Assembly: GCA_001275005.1 (NCBI GenBank)
Contig: JWZX01002509.1
Location: 1-23,180, forward strand
Source: Chrysochromulina tobinii
Taxonomy: Eukaryota > Haptophyta > Prymnesiales > Chrysochromulinaceae
Direction of reading: 5' to 3'
Length of the DNA stretch: 23,180 nt
The notes under the pieces are model-generated. The model was not told the DNA's origin, did not search any database, and saw nothing but the letters and a program-made list of their open reading frames with translations. Shown piece after piece: positions 7,362 to 16,132 of this stretch (the stretch's first letter is position 1; each line of letters starts with the position of its first letter). Position numbers and translations under genes: made by a program.

Positions 7362-8825
7362 CTACACCGGTGGCGGCCTCCTCAACCGCGCAAGCAAGGC
7401 CTCGGCCTCTTCAGGCACGGCGGACGCCGCACGATGATGACTTGAGTAATCGGCCGCGACGGTGCGCACGATTTCGCGCGCGCTCGCCATGCCGTCGGCT
7501 TCCATGTACTGCGTGAAATGGTGTAGGTGCGCGCGCCGCTTGTAGAGCAGGTCGAAGCGTCCAGTCACGTTGCCGAGCACCCCGGCCATGGCGCAGGAGT
7601 TGGATAATGCAAGCAGCGCCTGCGGCTGGCCAACGGGCGCGGCCGCGCAGAGGCCGACCTTGATGCCGTCCGGATTCCAAAAAGGAAGGCGCAGCTGCGG
7701 GCGCAGCCGCGCCACGTTGCGCTGCACGTCCGAGACGGTCACGTCGCCGCGCAGCAGCAGCCCACACGCGAGCATTGTCGTGTGCTTCGGATCCGCCTGC
7801 ACGAGCTGAGCGTGGGGCTGCAACACGTCCGAGAAGAGGCCTTCGAGGCGCATCGAGCGGTAGCGCACGTCCTTGAGTGCGTAGAGCGGCGCGAGAGCGG
7901 GCAGCACGAAGTGCAGCTTCGGGAAGGGCACGAGTGACGAAGTCAGGTCCGTCAGGTCCACATTGAGTGCACCGTCGAACCGAACCGACGCCGTTAGATT
8001 CGCAAGCATGTGGGCAACGAGGTTGTTCATGGCGTCGAAGGCCTTGGCCTTTGTCACCGCTCCGCCGACGCCGCCGACGGCCCGACTCGTCGCGTTGTCG
8101 CTCAGCGCCGCGCCGCGCTGGCCTTCGCTCGCCACGGCGCCGCCTCCCTGGGCGCGGGTCGTCAGCTCCGCGAGCGCCGCATTGTCGACGGGGAAGACGA
8201 CGTCGGCGTGCTCGATCAGCTCGGCGGTGGCGAGGGTCGCATTGTAGGGCGAGGTGATCACGTCGTCGTCGGCCGATGGGAAGACGGACGTCGCGAATCG
8301 CAGCTGCTTCGGGTACTCGTCCGCCAGAGCGGAGAGCAGGTACGTGCCTAGGCCCGAGCCCGTGCCACCGCCGAGCGAGTGAATGAGCGAGAAGCACTGC
8401 AGGGAGTCGCACGTGGATGCGGCGCGGCGCACAGCCTCGAGGAAGTTCTCTCGATGGGCCGGCCCGTATACGGCGTGACCGTGCGCCCAATTGTTGCCCG
8501 CGCCAGACACGTCCGTGACGAGCTGTGCACGGTCAAAGACCTCGGCGAGCGGGCTCTTGAGCAGCTGGTTGACCACGCCTTCCTCCGTGTCGACCATGAC
8601 GGCGCGGGCGCGCAGCGCCGAAATGGGACGTGTTCCATCGCCCAACGGAATCTCCACTGGGTCGGTGTACCGCGTGTCCACATTGCGGAAGAAGGACGAG
8701 AGCGCGTCGTCAAATACGCCGGCAGGGTTGTGCGCCGCGTGCTCGCGCAATGCTAAATCCCAAAAGCGCCAGCCGATCTGGTTGCCGCACTGGCCCACCT
8801 GCACGGTGATGATCTCGCGAGGCAT
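7362..8825 (-). CDS. TUBE1: Epsilon-tubulin
   Basis: An intronless 487-residue protein. It starts MPREIITVQVGQCGNQIG and carries the tubulin GTP-binding signature GGGTGSG at 152-158. Epsilon-type features include FFRNVDTRY, LRARAVMVDTEEGVVNQLLK, DVSGAGNNWAHGHAVYGP and DDDVITSPYNATLA. An Ala/Gly-rich insertion (about 225-260) sits before KAKAFDAMNNLVAHMLANLT, where epsilon-tubulins commonly carry extra residues. The protein is needed for triplet microtubules and maturation of centrioles or basal bodies, so it implies a flagellated stage. The length fits the family. The promoter region shares two blocks with the next upstream gene (see 8857 and 10320). Confidence 0.97.
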   Translation of the reverse strand: MPREIITVQVGQCGNQIGWRFWDLALREHAAHNPAGVFDDALSSFFRNVDTRYTDPVEIPLGDGTRPISALRARAVMVDTEEGVVNQLLKSPLAEVFDRAQLVTDVSGAGNNWAHGHAVYGPAHRENFLEAVRRAASTCDSLQCFSLIHSLGGGTGSGLGTYLLSALADEYPKQLRFATSVFPSADDDVITSPYNATLATAELIEHADVVFPVDNAALAELTTRAQGGGAVASEGQRGAALSDNATSRAVGGVGGAVTKAKAFDAMNNLVAHMLANLTASVRFDGALNVDLTDLTSSLVPFPKLHFVLPALAPLYALKDVRYRSMRLEGLFSDVLQPHAQLVQADPKHTTMLACGLLLRGDVTVSDVQRNVARLRPQLRLPFWNPDGIKVGLCAAAPVGQPQALLALSNSCAMAGVLGNVTGRFDLLYKRRAHLHHFTQYMEADGMASAREIVRTVAADYSSHHRAASAVPEEAEALLARLRRPPPV

Positions 8826-8856
8826 GTCCCGTGCAAACCTGACAGGTGTAGGTCCG

Positions 8857-8957
8857 AGGTCGGCGGCCGCTCGCCGCTCGCTCGTCGGTCTCTTGTGAGT
8901 CCGTGCATGGACGCCGCCAGACCCCGGTGTGAACGAATTCTAAACATTGGCTGTGAA
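8857..8957 (-). promoter_or_regulatory. Two-part upstream module of epsilon-tubulin
   Basis: Block 1 (8857-8888) is a GC-rich stretch containing GGTCGGCGGCCGCTCGCCGC. Block 2 (8941-8957) is TAAACATTGGCTGTGAA, which on the gene's strand contains CCAAT. The same two blocks occur in the same order and orientation upstream of the alpha/beta hydrolase (10320-10351 and 10465-10481). Block 1 matches at 31 of 32 bases, block 2 at 17 of 17. Distances to the ATG differ (about 31 and 115 bp here, 68 and 213 bp there). Confidence 0.5.
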
Positions 8958-9180
8958 CGGGCTCCCGATGATTATGTACATGCATCCAAAGTATGCCCAA
9001 CGTATCCCAAACGGCAGGGAGACATCTCCCCGCATGCCCCTTCCCCCCTGGCCGGGCTCCGCCGACTGTCCGTGTCTCTTGTTCACACGTTGGTTCACGG
9101 CTGCTCGTAACCGCTGGGGTCAAGCGGCAGGGAATCCCACCACTAACTACACTACAATACACTACCAGTACCGGCTGCGA

Positions 9181-9233
9181 CAGCCCAGCCCAGCCCAGCC
9201 CAGCCCAGCCCAGCCCAGCCCCAGCCCCAGCCC
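9181..9233. repeat. (CAGCC)n tandem repeat
   Basis: About eight 5-bp units followed by CCAGCC variants, just beyond the stop codon of the hydrolase gene. Confidence 0.95.
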
Positions 9234-9237
9234 CACC

Positions 9238-10251
9238 TCAGCTCAGCTCAATGCGACTTAAAAACGCAACGATGTGCTTCGTGACGGCCGCCGTCAGCGC
9301 AGGCTGGTCCTGCAGTAGCTGGTGGTTTCCGCCCTTGATGATCTCAAGGCGCTTGTCGCTAGAAGAGACGGAACCGACAAACTCGACAGAGTTTGCCGCG
9401 TGGGTTCGCTTGTCCTGATCGCCGTGAAGCACGAGGAGAGGCTGGGTTACTTGTGAAAAGGCTTTGCAATTGGCGTCGACCGTGGCGAGAATCTCGGCGG
9501 CGCTGCGCAGGCGTGGATTGTCAAAGATGACTAGCGGGTCCTTCTTGGCCTGCTTGGCGAAGCTTTGATCGCCGAATGCTCCCTCAAAGCCGTCGGCCAC
9601 TTCGCTCGAGGGAACGCTGAGCAGAGGGAACACTGTCGCAAGTGCCTTGATGACGAACACGACGGGCTTTGGAGGCAGAACCTCTTGAGCAACGCGAATC
9701 ACTGGTCCGCTAAAGACAATGCCAGACACGTTACGGGGAAAGAGTTTGGTTGCACCGGTGAGCGCACGAAGTGCAATCGTCGCCCCCATCGACTCTGCAA
9801 AGATGAAAAGCTTGCCTTTATCGCTGGCGGCATGCTCGCCGACGACCTGGTTCAGTTCCCGAACCCAGTCATCGAAGCGGGTGGCATAGCCCTTTGCGCC
9901 ATCTACTAATCCAGACCGGCCGTGGCCCTGCAGGTCGTAAGCGATCACCTTGAACCCTCCTTCATCGGCAAGTCGCTGGGCGAGCGGGGCAAAGTATTGC
10001 GAGTGCCAACTAAAGCCGTGGAGCATGACAACTGTAGACTTGCCTTCACCGTCCTTCCCCCAGACTCGCACAAACGTCTCGACGCCCTGGGGATTGATGA
10101 GCCTTGCTGTCTTGGTCGAGCCTGTCAGGCGGCGTTCGTCACTCTCGGGAAGAGCTGCCAGGCCAGGCAGCACACGCCGAGGAGGAAGGTTGTTCACGCA
10201 GTACGCAGCCAGAGCAGCAGCCACAGCAGCAAAGGCCGCGAGTGCCCACAT
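9238..10251 (-). CDS. Alpha/beta hydrolase, monoacylglycerol-lipase-like
   Basis: A 337-residue intronless protein with an N-terminal hydrophobic segment (residues 1-19), likely a membrane anchor or signal. The hydrolase fold shows an oxyanion-hole HGF at 78-80, YDLQGHGRS at 105-113, and a nucleophile elbow AESMGA with Ser154 (Ala replaces the usual first Gly of GxSxG). The acid is Asp278 in LHGDQD and the base is His310 in GGNHQLL. The sequence style matches the monoacylglycerol lipase / lysophospholipase group (Hydrolase_4). It probably acts on a lipid ester at a membrane; the true substrate is not visible. It is divergently arranged with CBP20 across about 630 bp. Confidence 0.88.
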   Translation of the reverse strand: MWALAAFAAVAAALAAYCVNNLPPRRVLPGLAALPESDERRLTGSTKTARLINPQGVETFVRVWGKDGEGKSTVVMLHGFSWHSQYFAPLAQRLADEGGFKVIAYDLQGHGRSGLVDGAKGYATRFDDWVRELNQVVGEHAASDKGKLFIFAESMGATIALRALTGATKLFPRNVSGIVFSGPVIRVAQEVLPPKPVVFVIKALATVFPLLSVPSSEVADGFEGAFGDQSFAKQAKKDPLVIFDNPRLRSAAEILATVDANCKAFSQVTQPLLVLHGDQDKRTHAANSVEFVGSVSSSDKRLEIIKGGNHQLLQDQPALTAAVTKHIVAFLSRIELS

Positions 10252-10319
10252 TCAGCTCAGCGGTCTGCTCGTAGCACTCCTTTTGGACGAGATTGTGGAC
10301 CCTGGAGGTTGCCAGGTGC

Positions 10320-10481
10320 AGGTCGGCGGCCGCTCGCCGCACGCTCGTCGGGCTCATGGTGTGATAACTTGGTGTCGAGTTATAATGCAGAGTTATAAAG
10401 GGCTTTCTTGTTAACAGTGAAACGAGACACAGAGGGGAACTGCAACCAAATCTCTTGGAAGTTATAAACATTGGCTGTGAA
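10320..10481 (-). promoter_or_regulatory. Two-part upstream module of the alpha/beta hydrolase
   Basis: Second occurrence of the module seen upstream of epsilon-tubulin: block 1 at 10320-10351 and block 2 (TAAACATTGGCTGTGAA) at 10465-10481. Block 2 carries CCAAT on the gene's strand. A CAGGTG-type word precedes block 1 in both copies, so the similarity extends slightly towards each ATG. Confidence 0.5.
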
Positions 10482-10535
10482 TGTGTGAATGTGTGAATGT
10501 GTGAATGTGAATGTGAATGTGAATGTGTGTCTGTG
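10475..10535. repeat. GAATGTGT / GAATGT microsatellite
   Basis: Mixed 8-bp and 6-bp units of GAATGT(GT) that continue directly from the end of block 2 of the shared module. Confidence 0.9.
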
Positions 10536-10645
10536 TGACTCTAACACACGAGACAGACACAAGAACCTCACAAACCAACCTCAAAACCAACCCCACCCAC
10601 CGACTCACGCGCGAACCCCGGGACGCACGCAGGGACGCACGCTTG

Positions 10646-10653
10646 TACCGGTA
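10646..10653. promoter_or_regulatory. TACCGGTA palindrome in divergent promoter
   Basis: One of five exact TACCGGTA words in the window; four of them lie in upstream regions. This one is about 225 bp before the CBP20 ATG. Function not shown. Confidence 0.2.
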
Positions 10654-10877
10654 GCACGCGCCTGTTGTATCGACTTGCTTGCTCGGGAGCCCCGAGGGGT
10701 GTGAAAACTGCCTGTTGATACTTCCCTTTCCCGGATGCGGGACATCCCAAGCGGTCAAGACTCCTATGTTTGACTTGACTTGACTTCACACTCTGATCTC
10801 CTCGCGGGGGTGTTGCCACGTGGGTGCTCAGTGTTGGGTGTTCACGAAATGCGCTCGGCACAAAAAGGGCCAGTCGA

Positions 10878-11507
10878 ATGGCGCACCTGTACCGCGACCT
10901 TTCGGTCCAGTCGCTATACGCTGACCTAAAAGCTGGCTATACGCTGAAGCAGTGGCAGGACAAAATCGAGCGCTCGACCACGCTGTACATTGGCAACCTT
11001 GACACAGAAACAACTGATTATCAGCTCCACGCCCTCTTTGGCCGCGTGGGTGAGGTGAAGCGCATCATCATGGGGAAAGATCGCAACGATAAGGAGACGC
11101 CATGCGGCTTCTGCTTCGTTGAGTACGTACGGCGCGCAGACACGGAGGACGCGATACGCTTCTTTAACGGAATGAAGGTCGATGAACACATCATTCGCGT
11201 GGACTGGGACGGTGGCTTCGAGGAGGGCCGGCAGTACGGCCGTGGGCGCTCGGGCGGTCAGGTGCGATGGGATTACTACCCACGTGAGAACGGGGCGAAT
11301 CATATCGAGCCCGTCCAAGCGCTGGGGAGACGCAAGTCCTCGTCGGCGTTGCCGCCTCTCGCGCCGCTGGAGCACAAAAATGCGGGGCCGCCGGGAGGCC
11401 ACGAGCGAGGGCCAGATTCAGGTTCGAAGCGCAGCAAGCAGGAGGCCAGCCCTCGCTTTCGAAGCGGCTTTCGAAGCGAGGACAGGGGCGACGACGATGA
11501 CGACTAG
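10878..11507 (+). CDS. NCBP2: Nuclear cap-binding complex subunit 2 (CBP20)
   Basis: I chose the ATG at 10878, giving 209 residues starting MAHLYRDL; the longer frame from 10824 adds 18 residues without conservation. One RRM is clear: RNP2 LYIGNL at 36-41 and RNP1 CGFCFVEY at 76-83. It is followed by the CBP20 hallmark [20 protein letters not shown]. Tyr5 and Tyr37 probably correspond to the two tyrosines that stack on the m7G cap in the human protein. CBP20 binds capped RNA with CBP80 in the nucleus and supports splicing, export and small-RNA processing. The C-terminal 70 residues are variable, basic and Ser-rich, ending in an Asp run. Intronless here. Confidence 0.96.
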   Translation: MAHLYRDLSVQSLYADLKAGYTLKQWQDKIERSTTLYIGNLDTETTDYQLHALFGRVGEVKRIIMGKDRNDKETPCGFCFVEYVRRADTEDAIRFFNGMKVDEHIIRVDWDGGFEEGRQYGRGRSGGQVRWDYYPRENGANHIEPVQALGRRKSSSALPPLAPLEHKNAGPPGGHERGPDSGSKRSKQEASPRFRSGFRSEDRGDDDDD

Positions 11508-11915
11508 CCCCATTTTTGTACTGTGGTAATAACATATCTCACTCCTGGACGACTGACTAAGAACTGACGTAGTATGACCCCGTGACCCGACGGCACCACC
11601 ACCAGCACGTCAGCGGCCCAAGCTCCAACCGTCCAACGTCCAAGTTCCCGATCCTCGTCATCCACATCCTACTCGCGACGCAGCCGGCACGCGCGCCACA
11701 TGCACGAGCGACGAGGTGAATGGCGTCGATCATGGTCGATCGACTGGCTACTTAGCGGTCTATGCAATAATAGCCCCGCGGGACCAGTCGCACTGAATCA
11801 CACGCGACGACACACACCTCTCAGACTTCGAGAGAGACCAATAACACCCCACACAGCGTCACAGTACTTTTTACCGGTACTTGGCGCGTCCTCTGCCACA
11901 CGAGGGATATCGACC
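11508..11915. other. Intergenic between CBP20 and hypothetical gene
   Basis: About 400 bp. The frame of the next gene stays open upstream to an ATG at 11700, but that stretch lacks the codon bias of the rest. The CTTTTTACCGGTA element is at 11867-11879. Nothing else seen. Confidence 0.5.
11867..11879 (+). promoter_or_regulatory. CTTTTTACCGGTA element, second copy
   Basis: Identical 13-mer to 1119-1131 and in the same orientation relative to a downstream plus-strand ATG (11916). Confidence 0.35.
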
Positions 11916-12980
11916 ATGCTCGAGAGCCTCCTCGCCGGTGGCGGTGAAGTGGCGCCGCCGCCCTCACCGACCATGGAGCGTAGGCGTGAGCAGGACGTGG
12001 CAGACAAATATGCTCGCCAACTAGCCGACTACGAAGCAGCGCTGCGCCACTTCAGGATGCGAATCAGCGATGCCGCTGCCGAAGGTGATCGATTGTTCGC
12101 TTTTCAACTCCAAGAGCAGTGTAACAAGCTGAAACGTCCGACGCTGGAACGAGTGATGCGTCGCGTGGAGGCTCAACCAGAGGAGGAGGAGGGGTACGCG
12201 TACGGGGCGGCGACAGCGGCAACGGCGAGCGCGAGGGCGATGGCGGCAGCGGGAGTGGCGAGGGCGATGGCGGCGGGGCAAAGGCAGCGGCTACGAGGGC
12301 GGCGCGGTGAGGGCGGCAGGGACGAGGTCGGCGGCGACGAGGAGGCTCAACCAGAGGGCTTCTGGTCATCGACAGCCTGCTTCGACATGCACGAGGAGGC
12401 GCGCCAAGATGATGACATGTGGCGTGCGAGGAGTGGCGTAGGGTTGCGGACCCGGCCCGCCAGTGCTCGCCCATTTGCAAGGAGCCCCTCCTTACGTGTT
12501 GCTCTTCCACAATCCAGGCCCCCATCTGCACGCCTGAAGTGTGAGGTAGTCGAGAACGTGCTGGAACGAGATGATGCGAGGCGGCGCGCGAGGCAGCTGC
12601 TCGTTGGCCAGCGACATCTGCAGCAGATCTTTGGCGGTGGGCGCGACGCTGCTAGTGCCACGCCCTTTCTGCCCATCGAAGGAGACGTGGGGCGCTGGGC
12701 AGTGGCGAGCCCCCCAAGCAGGCCACCTGTTGTGACGCCCTTGGGAGGCGTCCGATCCTTGCCTAATGGAGAGTATGGGAGAGTTCTCACACGTGGGCCA
12801 ATCCTCGACCCATCTCGAGCCAAGAACAAGGTGGTGCGTGAGCTTCCGGCGGACAGGCCTTGGGCGCACGTCGGTGACGAAGGCGGTTGGCGTCTCATGT
12901 TGAAGGCGGGTGGAGTCGAAGCGAAGCGACTTCGGACTCTTGATCTTGAGCGCATGCTTGAGCGATACGGGGGTGCGTGA
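11916..12980 (+). CDS. Hypothetical protein with helical N-terminus
   Basis: From the ATG at 11916 this encodes 354 residues; an in-frame ATG at 11700 would add 72 poorly supported residues. Residues about 18-85 are charged and look alpha-helical or coiled-coil (ERRREQDVADKYARQLADYE ... EQCNKLKRP). An Ala/Arg/Gly-rich low-complexity block with AMAAAGVARAMAAG follows, then a basic Ser/Pro/Arg stretch. The C-terminal half is better structured in appearance (RDDARRRARQLLVGQRHLQQ-like helix, LRTLDLERMLERYGGA at the end). I see no membrane segment and recognise no family. A 16-bp direct repeat, GAGGCTCAACCAGAGG, flanks 158 bp (12168-12183 and 12342-12357), in frame. Confidence 0.6.
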   Translation: MLESLLAGGGEVAPPPSPTMERRREQDVADKYARQLADYEAALRHFRMRISDAAAEGDRLFAFQLQEQCNKLKRPTLERVMRRVEAQPEEEEGYAYGAATAATASARAMAAAGVARAMAAGQRQRLRGRRGEGGRDEVGGDEEAQPEGFWSSTACFDMHEEARQDDDMWRARSGVGLRTRPASARPFARSPSLRVALPQSRPPSARLKCEVVENVLERDDARRRARQLLVGQRHLQQIFGGGRDAASATPFLPIEGDVGRWAVASPPSRPPVVTPLGGVRSLPNGEYGRVLTRGPILDPSRAKNKVVRELPADRPWAHVGDEGGWRLMLKAGGVEAKRLRTLDLERMLERYGGA

Positions 12981-13267
12981 CTGTGCGGGGGATCACGGCG
13001 ATCACCGGTCAGCGGTCACCGCGGGACGTGACACGTGTGTCCACGTGACAGAAATCTCAGAGAAAAGTCAAAAGATTCATAATAACATAAATTGTTTCGT
13101 CTTGGCCGTTGGCGTTGTCTCCAGACACCTGACATGCGAGATCTTCAGAGTTCAGTCAAAGAGTCAACCGGTGTCACGATATTACGCTTCTTGAGCGGGT
13201 CGGTTACCATGGTCGGTTACACGTCGCGTACCTGCAATCCGGCCTAATCGGTCAGGCACGAACATCG

Positions 13268-15521
13268 CTAAAGTGAACTACTGGAGAGAGACCGTTGAGG
13301 ACCGCCGATCGTATCCGGGTTGTAAGCCGTCCATTGCTCGGCCGCACGCATGGCATCTGGCGAGGGCGCTGTGCGCGCCGAGACGGGCGGGCCGTATCGC
13401 GCTGAGGGTGAGGGCGAGGGTAAAGCAGCGCCGTGAGTGTGAGTGCCATTGGTATCCGACGTGACGAGCCTAGATAGGTCGCGGGGCGAGGACCCCCGAG
13501 GTTCCCACGGGACACCATTCAGTCCGATCCGGTCGATCAGTGTCTCAATGGCCCCCTCGGCTTGTTCCTTGATGTTACCGAGCACCTCGCTGGCCTGGTC
13601 GAGGAAGTTGCCCTCGACGGCGCTCGCGCCCCGCCAGTCATCGACAGAGCTCGTCGAGGGAGGCTGCCGCCGCTCCAGGCTACGTGGTGTCGAGATTGCA
13701 TCTCTGCGTGGTGTCGAGAAGTTCATGGGAGGCACTGAGGGATTGCAGACCCCGTCACCGTAAAATGGCTCCGAGCGCTCGTGCTGCGAAGGCACTCTCA
13801 TGGCGCCGTCGCGGGCACCCATGGTTCTGTCGCGGGCACGCTCGTGCTGCGTGGGCACGCGTCCGCGGCCGTTGCCGCAGGCGCCGCCCAGGTCGCGACT
13901 GCCGAGGCCGCCCTCCTCGCTGTGCGCGCTCTGCTCCCTCGCACAGACGCTGTTCCCGAAATTGGAGATGAGCTTGTCCAAAAAGGGAGGAAGGCCGAGC
14001 ATCATGCGGGGAGGCTCGCTGTCCTCAGCTGAGGAATCCTCAGCTGTGTACACGACGCCGACGCCGCCGCCCCAGTCGCCGCCGCCGTGCCTCCCGTGCC
14101 CGCCATTGCTCTCCCGATCGGTGCTCCTACGTACCGAGGGTGCTCCTACGAGGGTGCTCCGACGTACCGAGGTCGGGCTGAAGCTGTCGGTACCGGTGCA
14201 GGCTGCGGCCATCTTTTCATGTCGGAAGATGAGCTGTTCGGCGACCAAGGAGGGCTGCTGCTCCTCTTGATGCTGCTTCTCAGACATGACCATGTCCTGG
14301 ATGACCGAGTGGGGCTGCGCCCAGTCGTGCACAGCCGCCCAGGCAGAGCCCTTGCGCGAGCCGTGGTGATGTAATCGCTCTCTGAACGCGGCCCAGCGAA
14401 CCTGCCATGCGGCGGAGGGATGCTTTTGGTCACCCGCTTTGCGCCTTCTCTTCGCGCTCTCTCTGCTACCCGAGGACTGGTGCGCGAGCATCTCGCCCAT
14501 TCCGAAGAGACCCACGCACGAACGTCGCTTCGGGATCGCCGGGGCGGCATGCAGTGGCACGGCTGGTCGGCCGCCCACTCCGGCCCGCTGAGTGCTGCCG
14601 CTGACATCCCTGCCGCCGCGATCGGTGCGGCCGGTGAGATCCCACTGGCCTGTGACGGTGACATCAGGATGGAGCTGGAAGAAGCCGACAAGCTCGTTCA
14701 GTTGGAAGTACGTCTGGCGCGACATGATCGCCACCGCGACAACGATGATGATCGATATGAAGATGTGGTACTCGGCGAGTGCAAAGAAGATGACAGACAG
14801 GATGAAAAGGGCGAGGCCCAAAATGAATTTGCTCAGCGCGAACTGATTCTGAAGTGCCATGTGGCGCACCTGCATGCAATGAGGGAGGCCATCAGTGGCA
14901 ATCACAGTCGAAGCAGTGCGATGTGGCAATCAGTGGCAATCACAGTCGTGACGCACAGCCTTGTCGATCGATCCCTCGGGCCCGCGCAGCGCCAGGTGTA
15001 CGCCCAGGATGTTGGTGATCACGCTCGTGTACAGCGTCCAGAGATTCAGCGTCATACCGAGGGCCGTGAAGAGCAGGTGCAGGATCTGGAAGATCTGCTG
15101 AAACCACGTGTTCCACGTCCATGCTGAGAAGCCCATCTTGAACGAGCGCACCTGGCTCTCACTGTGCTGCGGGAACATGAACAGTGCCCGGTTGTTTTTC
15201 CACATGCCGAGGGCCTCCTCCGTCTCATAGGCCAAGTAGCCTTCCATCGGCTCCTTGAACTTATACTGCGAGAGAATGGTGAAGGCGAACCCGGCGAGCA
15301 GCGCAGAGTGCGTGCCGACCATTGTCAGATTGCGTGCGTAGAGCGCCATCTCCTTCTCACGCACGCCACACAAGTCCTTGGCCAGTTGAGTCTTCAGATC
15401 CTCCTTGTCGGCTGCACAGGGAGAGCAAAAGGGTGAGAGACCGTGGACGCAGAGAGAGGCGTGAGGAAGGGTTCACGTGACTGATTTCTGGCGCGACATT
15501 GAGTCACTCACCGTAAAGCAT
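13268..15521 (-). CDS. ORAI-like (CRAC-type) membrane channel protein with long C-terminal tail
   Basis: I model three exons: 15521-15512, 15411-14957 and 14869-13268. The introns start GTGAGT and GTGCGT and both end TGCAG; the phases agree and give 688 residues. The first membrane helix reads THSALLAGFAFTILSQYKF and matches the ORAI pore helix (SALLSGFAMVAMVEVQ). Further helices are LLFTALGMTLNLWTLYTSVI and FILGLALFILSVIFFALAEY running into ISIIIVVAVAIM. QTYFQLNEL after the last helix recalls the ORAI post-TM4 segment. Gln52 falls where human ORAI1 has the selectivity-filter Glu. ORAI channels form store-operated calcium pores in the plasma membrane. The tail of over 400 residues is Ser/Gly/Arg-rich and unrecognised. 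An upstream in-frame TAG supports the ATG at 15521, but another 5' exon is possible. Confidence 0.72.
14891..14948. repeat. 20-bp direct repeat within an intron
   Basis: ATCAGTGGCAATCACAGTCG occurs perfectly at 14891-14910 and 14929-14948. Both copies lie inside the second intron (14870-14956) of the ORAI-like gene. Confidence 0.95.
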
Positions 15522-15728
15522 GGCAGCGGCGTGCGCCTCGCTGAGGTGGACAACAGTCTATCCGCGAGTCTGCAGCGGCTCGCTCTGGTCGGCAGCATGC
15601 GCAATCAAATAAAGCTCACAAAAGTTGTAAAAGCAAGCCTATGTACGTTTCCCCACATACATGTACTATTGTAGCGGGGAACAGGCGCGCCTGCCCCTTG
15701 CTGAGTGATGTAATTGCGCCTGGCAAAT

Positions 15729-15848
15729 AAGTCAAGTCAAATCAAGTAGCACTTTCGATACATTGTACTATTGTACATGTACAAGGCTTCCGTACAGTCC
15801 GTGTGCTTGTCTGTTGTTTTTGAATAGACTTGACTTGAGTCTTGACTT
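15729..15848. repeat. Imperfect inverted repeat (AAGTCAAGTC arms), MITE-like
   Basis: The left arm 15729-15746 (AAGTCAAGTCAAATCAAG) and right arm 15827-15848 (GACTTGACTTGAGTC...) are imperfect inverted copies flanking about 80 bp. That interval includes the palindrome TTGTACATGTACAA. Related direct words (TTGACTTGACTTCAC) occur at 10774-10788. It may be a small non-autonomous element or simply a repeat-rich spacer. Confidence 0.4.
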
Positions 15849-16124
15849 CATTCACAACACTGGAACACACACGTCCCCGAACGAACGAAATCGCAAACAA
15901 GATCAAGAAACATGTTCCCTGTGCCCGAGGGGGTGAATTGACCCCGCGGGAGCGTCGAGCCGCCGACGGCGTGGTCACGATTAAGGTCACGAGTCACGAC
16001 GCACCGGGACACCCACACCGCGGTCCCGGCGGTCCAGGGGGAGCAGATTATATTAGCCGACAGTAAATTAGCACAGATTTAGTTAAAGTAAAAGATTTAG
16101 GTTGCAGCTAGGAATTCAACGGGG

Positions 16125-16132
16125 TATATAAG
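16125..16132 (+). promoter_or_regulatory. TATA-like box TATATAAG
   Basis: It sits at the end of an unusually AT-rich stretch (16045-16140) in a GC-rich window. No clear plus-strand gene follows within 300 bp, so what it would drive is unknown. Confidence 0.25.

Larger units (their letters stand above)
8826..9237. other. Intergenic: epsilon-tubulin promoter and hydrolase 3' region
   Basis: Holds the shared upstream blocks at 8857-8888 and 8941-8957, and the CAGCC repeat at 9181-9233. No coding frame of interest or RNA gene was found. Confidence 0.6.
10252..10877. other. Divergent promoter region, hydrolase / CBP20
   Basis: Holds the shared module at 10320-10481, a GAATGTGT microsatellite, a TACCGGTA word at 10646-10653 and a TTGAC-type repeat at 10770-10789. 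Frames here are repeat-driven and not believable genes. No RNA gene is visible. Confidence 0.6.

Noticed and set aside
7411-8490. Long minus-strand Arg/Ala-rich frame inside epsilon-tubulin
   Set aside because: Shifted shadow of a GC-rich real gene; composition is Arg/Ala noise.
13781-15127. Several plus-strand frames opposite the ORAI-like gene
   Set aside because: Antisense shadows; the minus strand gives membrane helices and in-phase splice sites.
15477-15674. Plus-strand 65-codon frame beginning MTDFWRDIE
   Set aside because: Lies opposite the first exon and intron of the ORAI-like gene; no family resemblance or supporting context.
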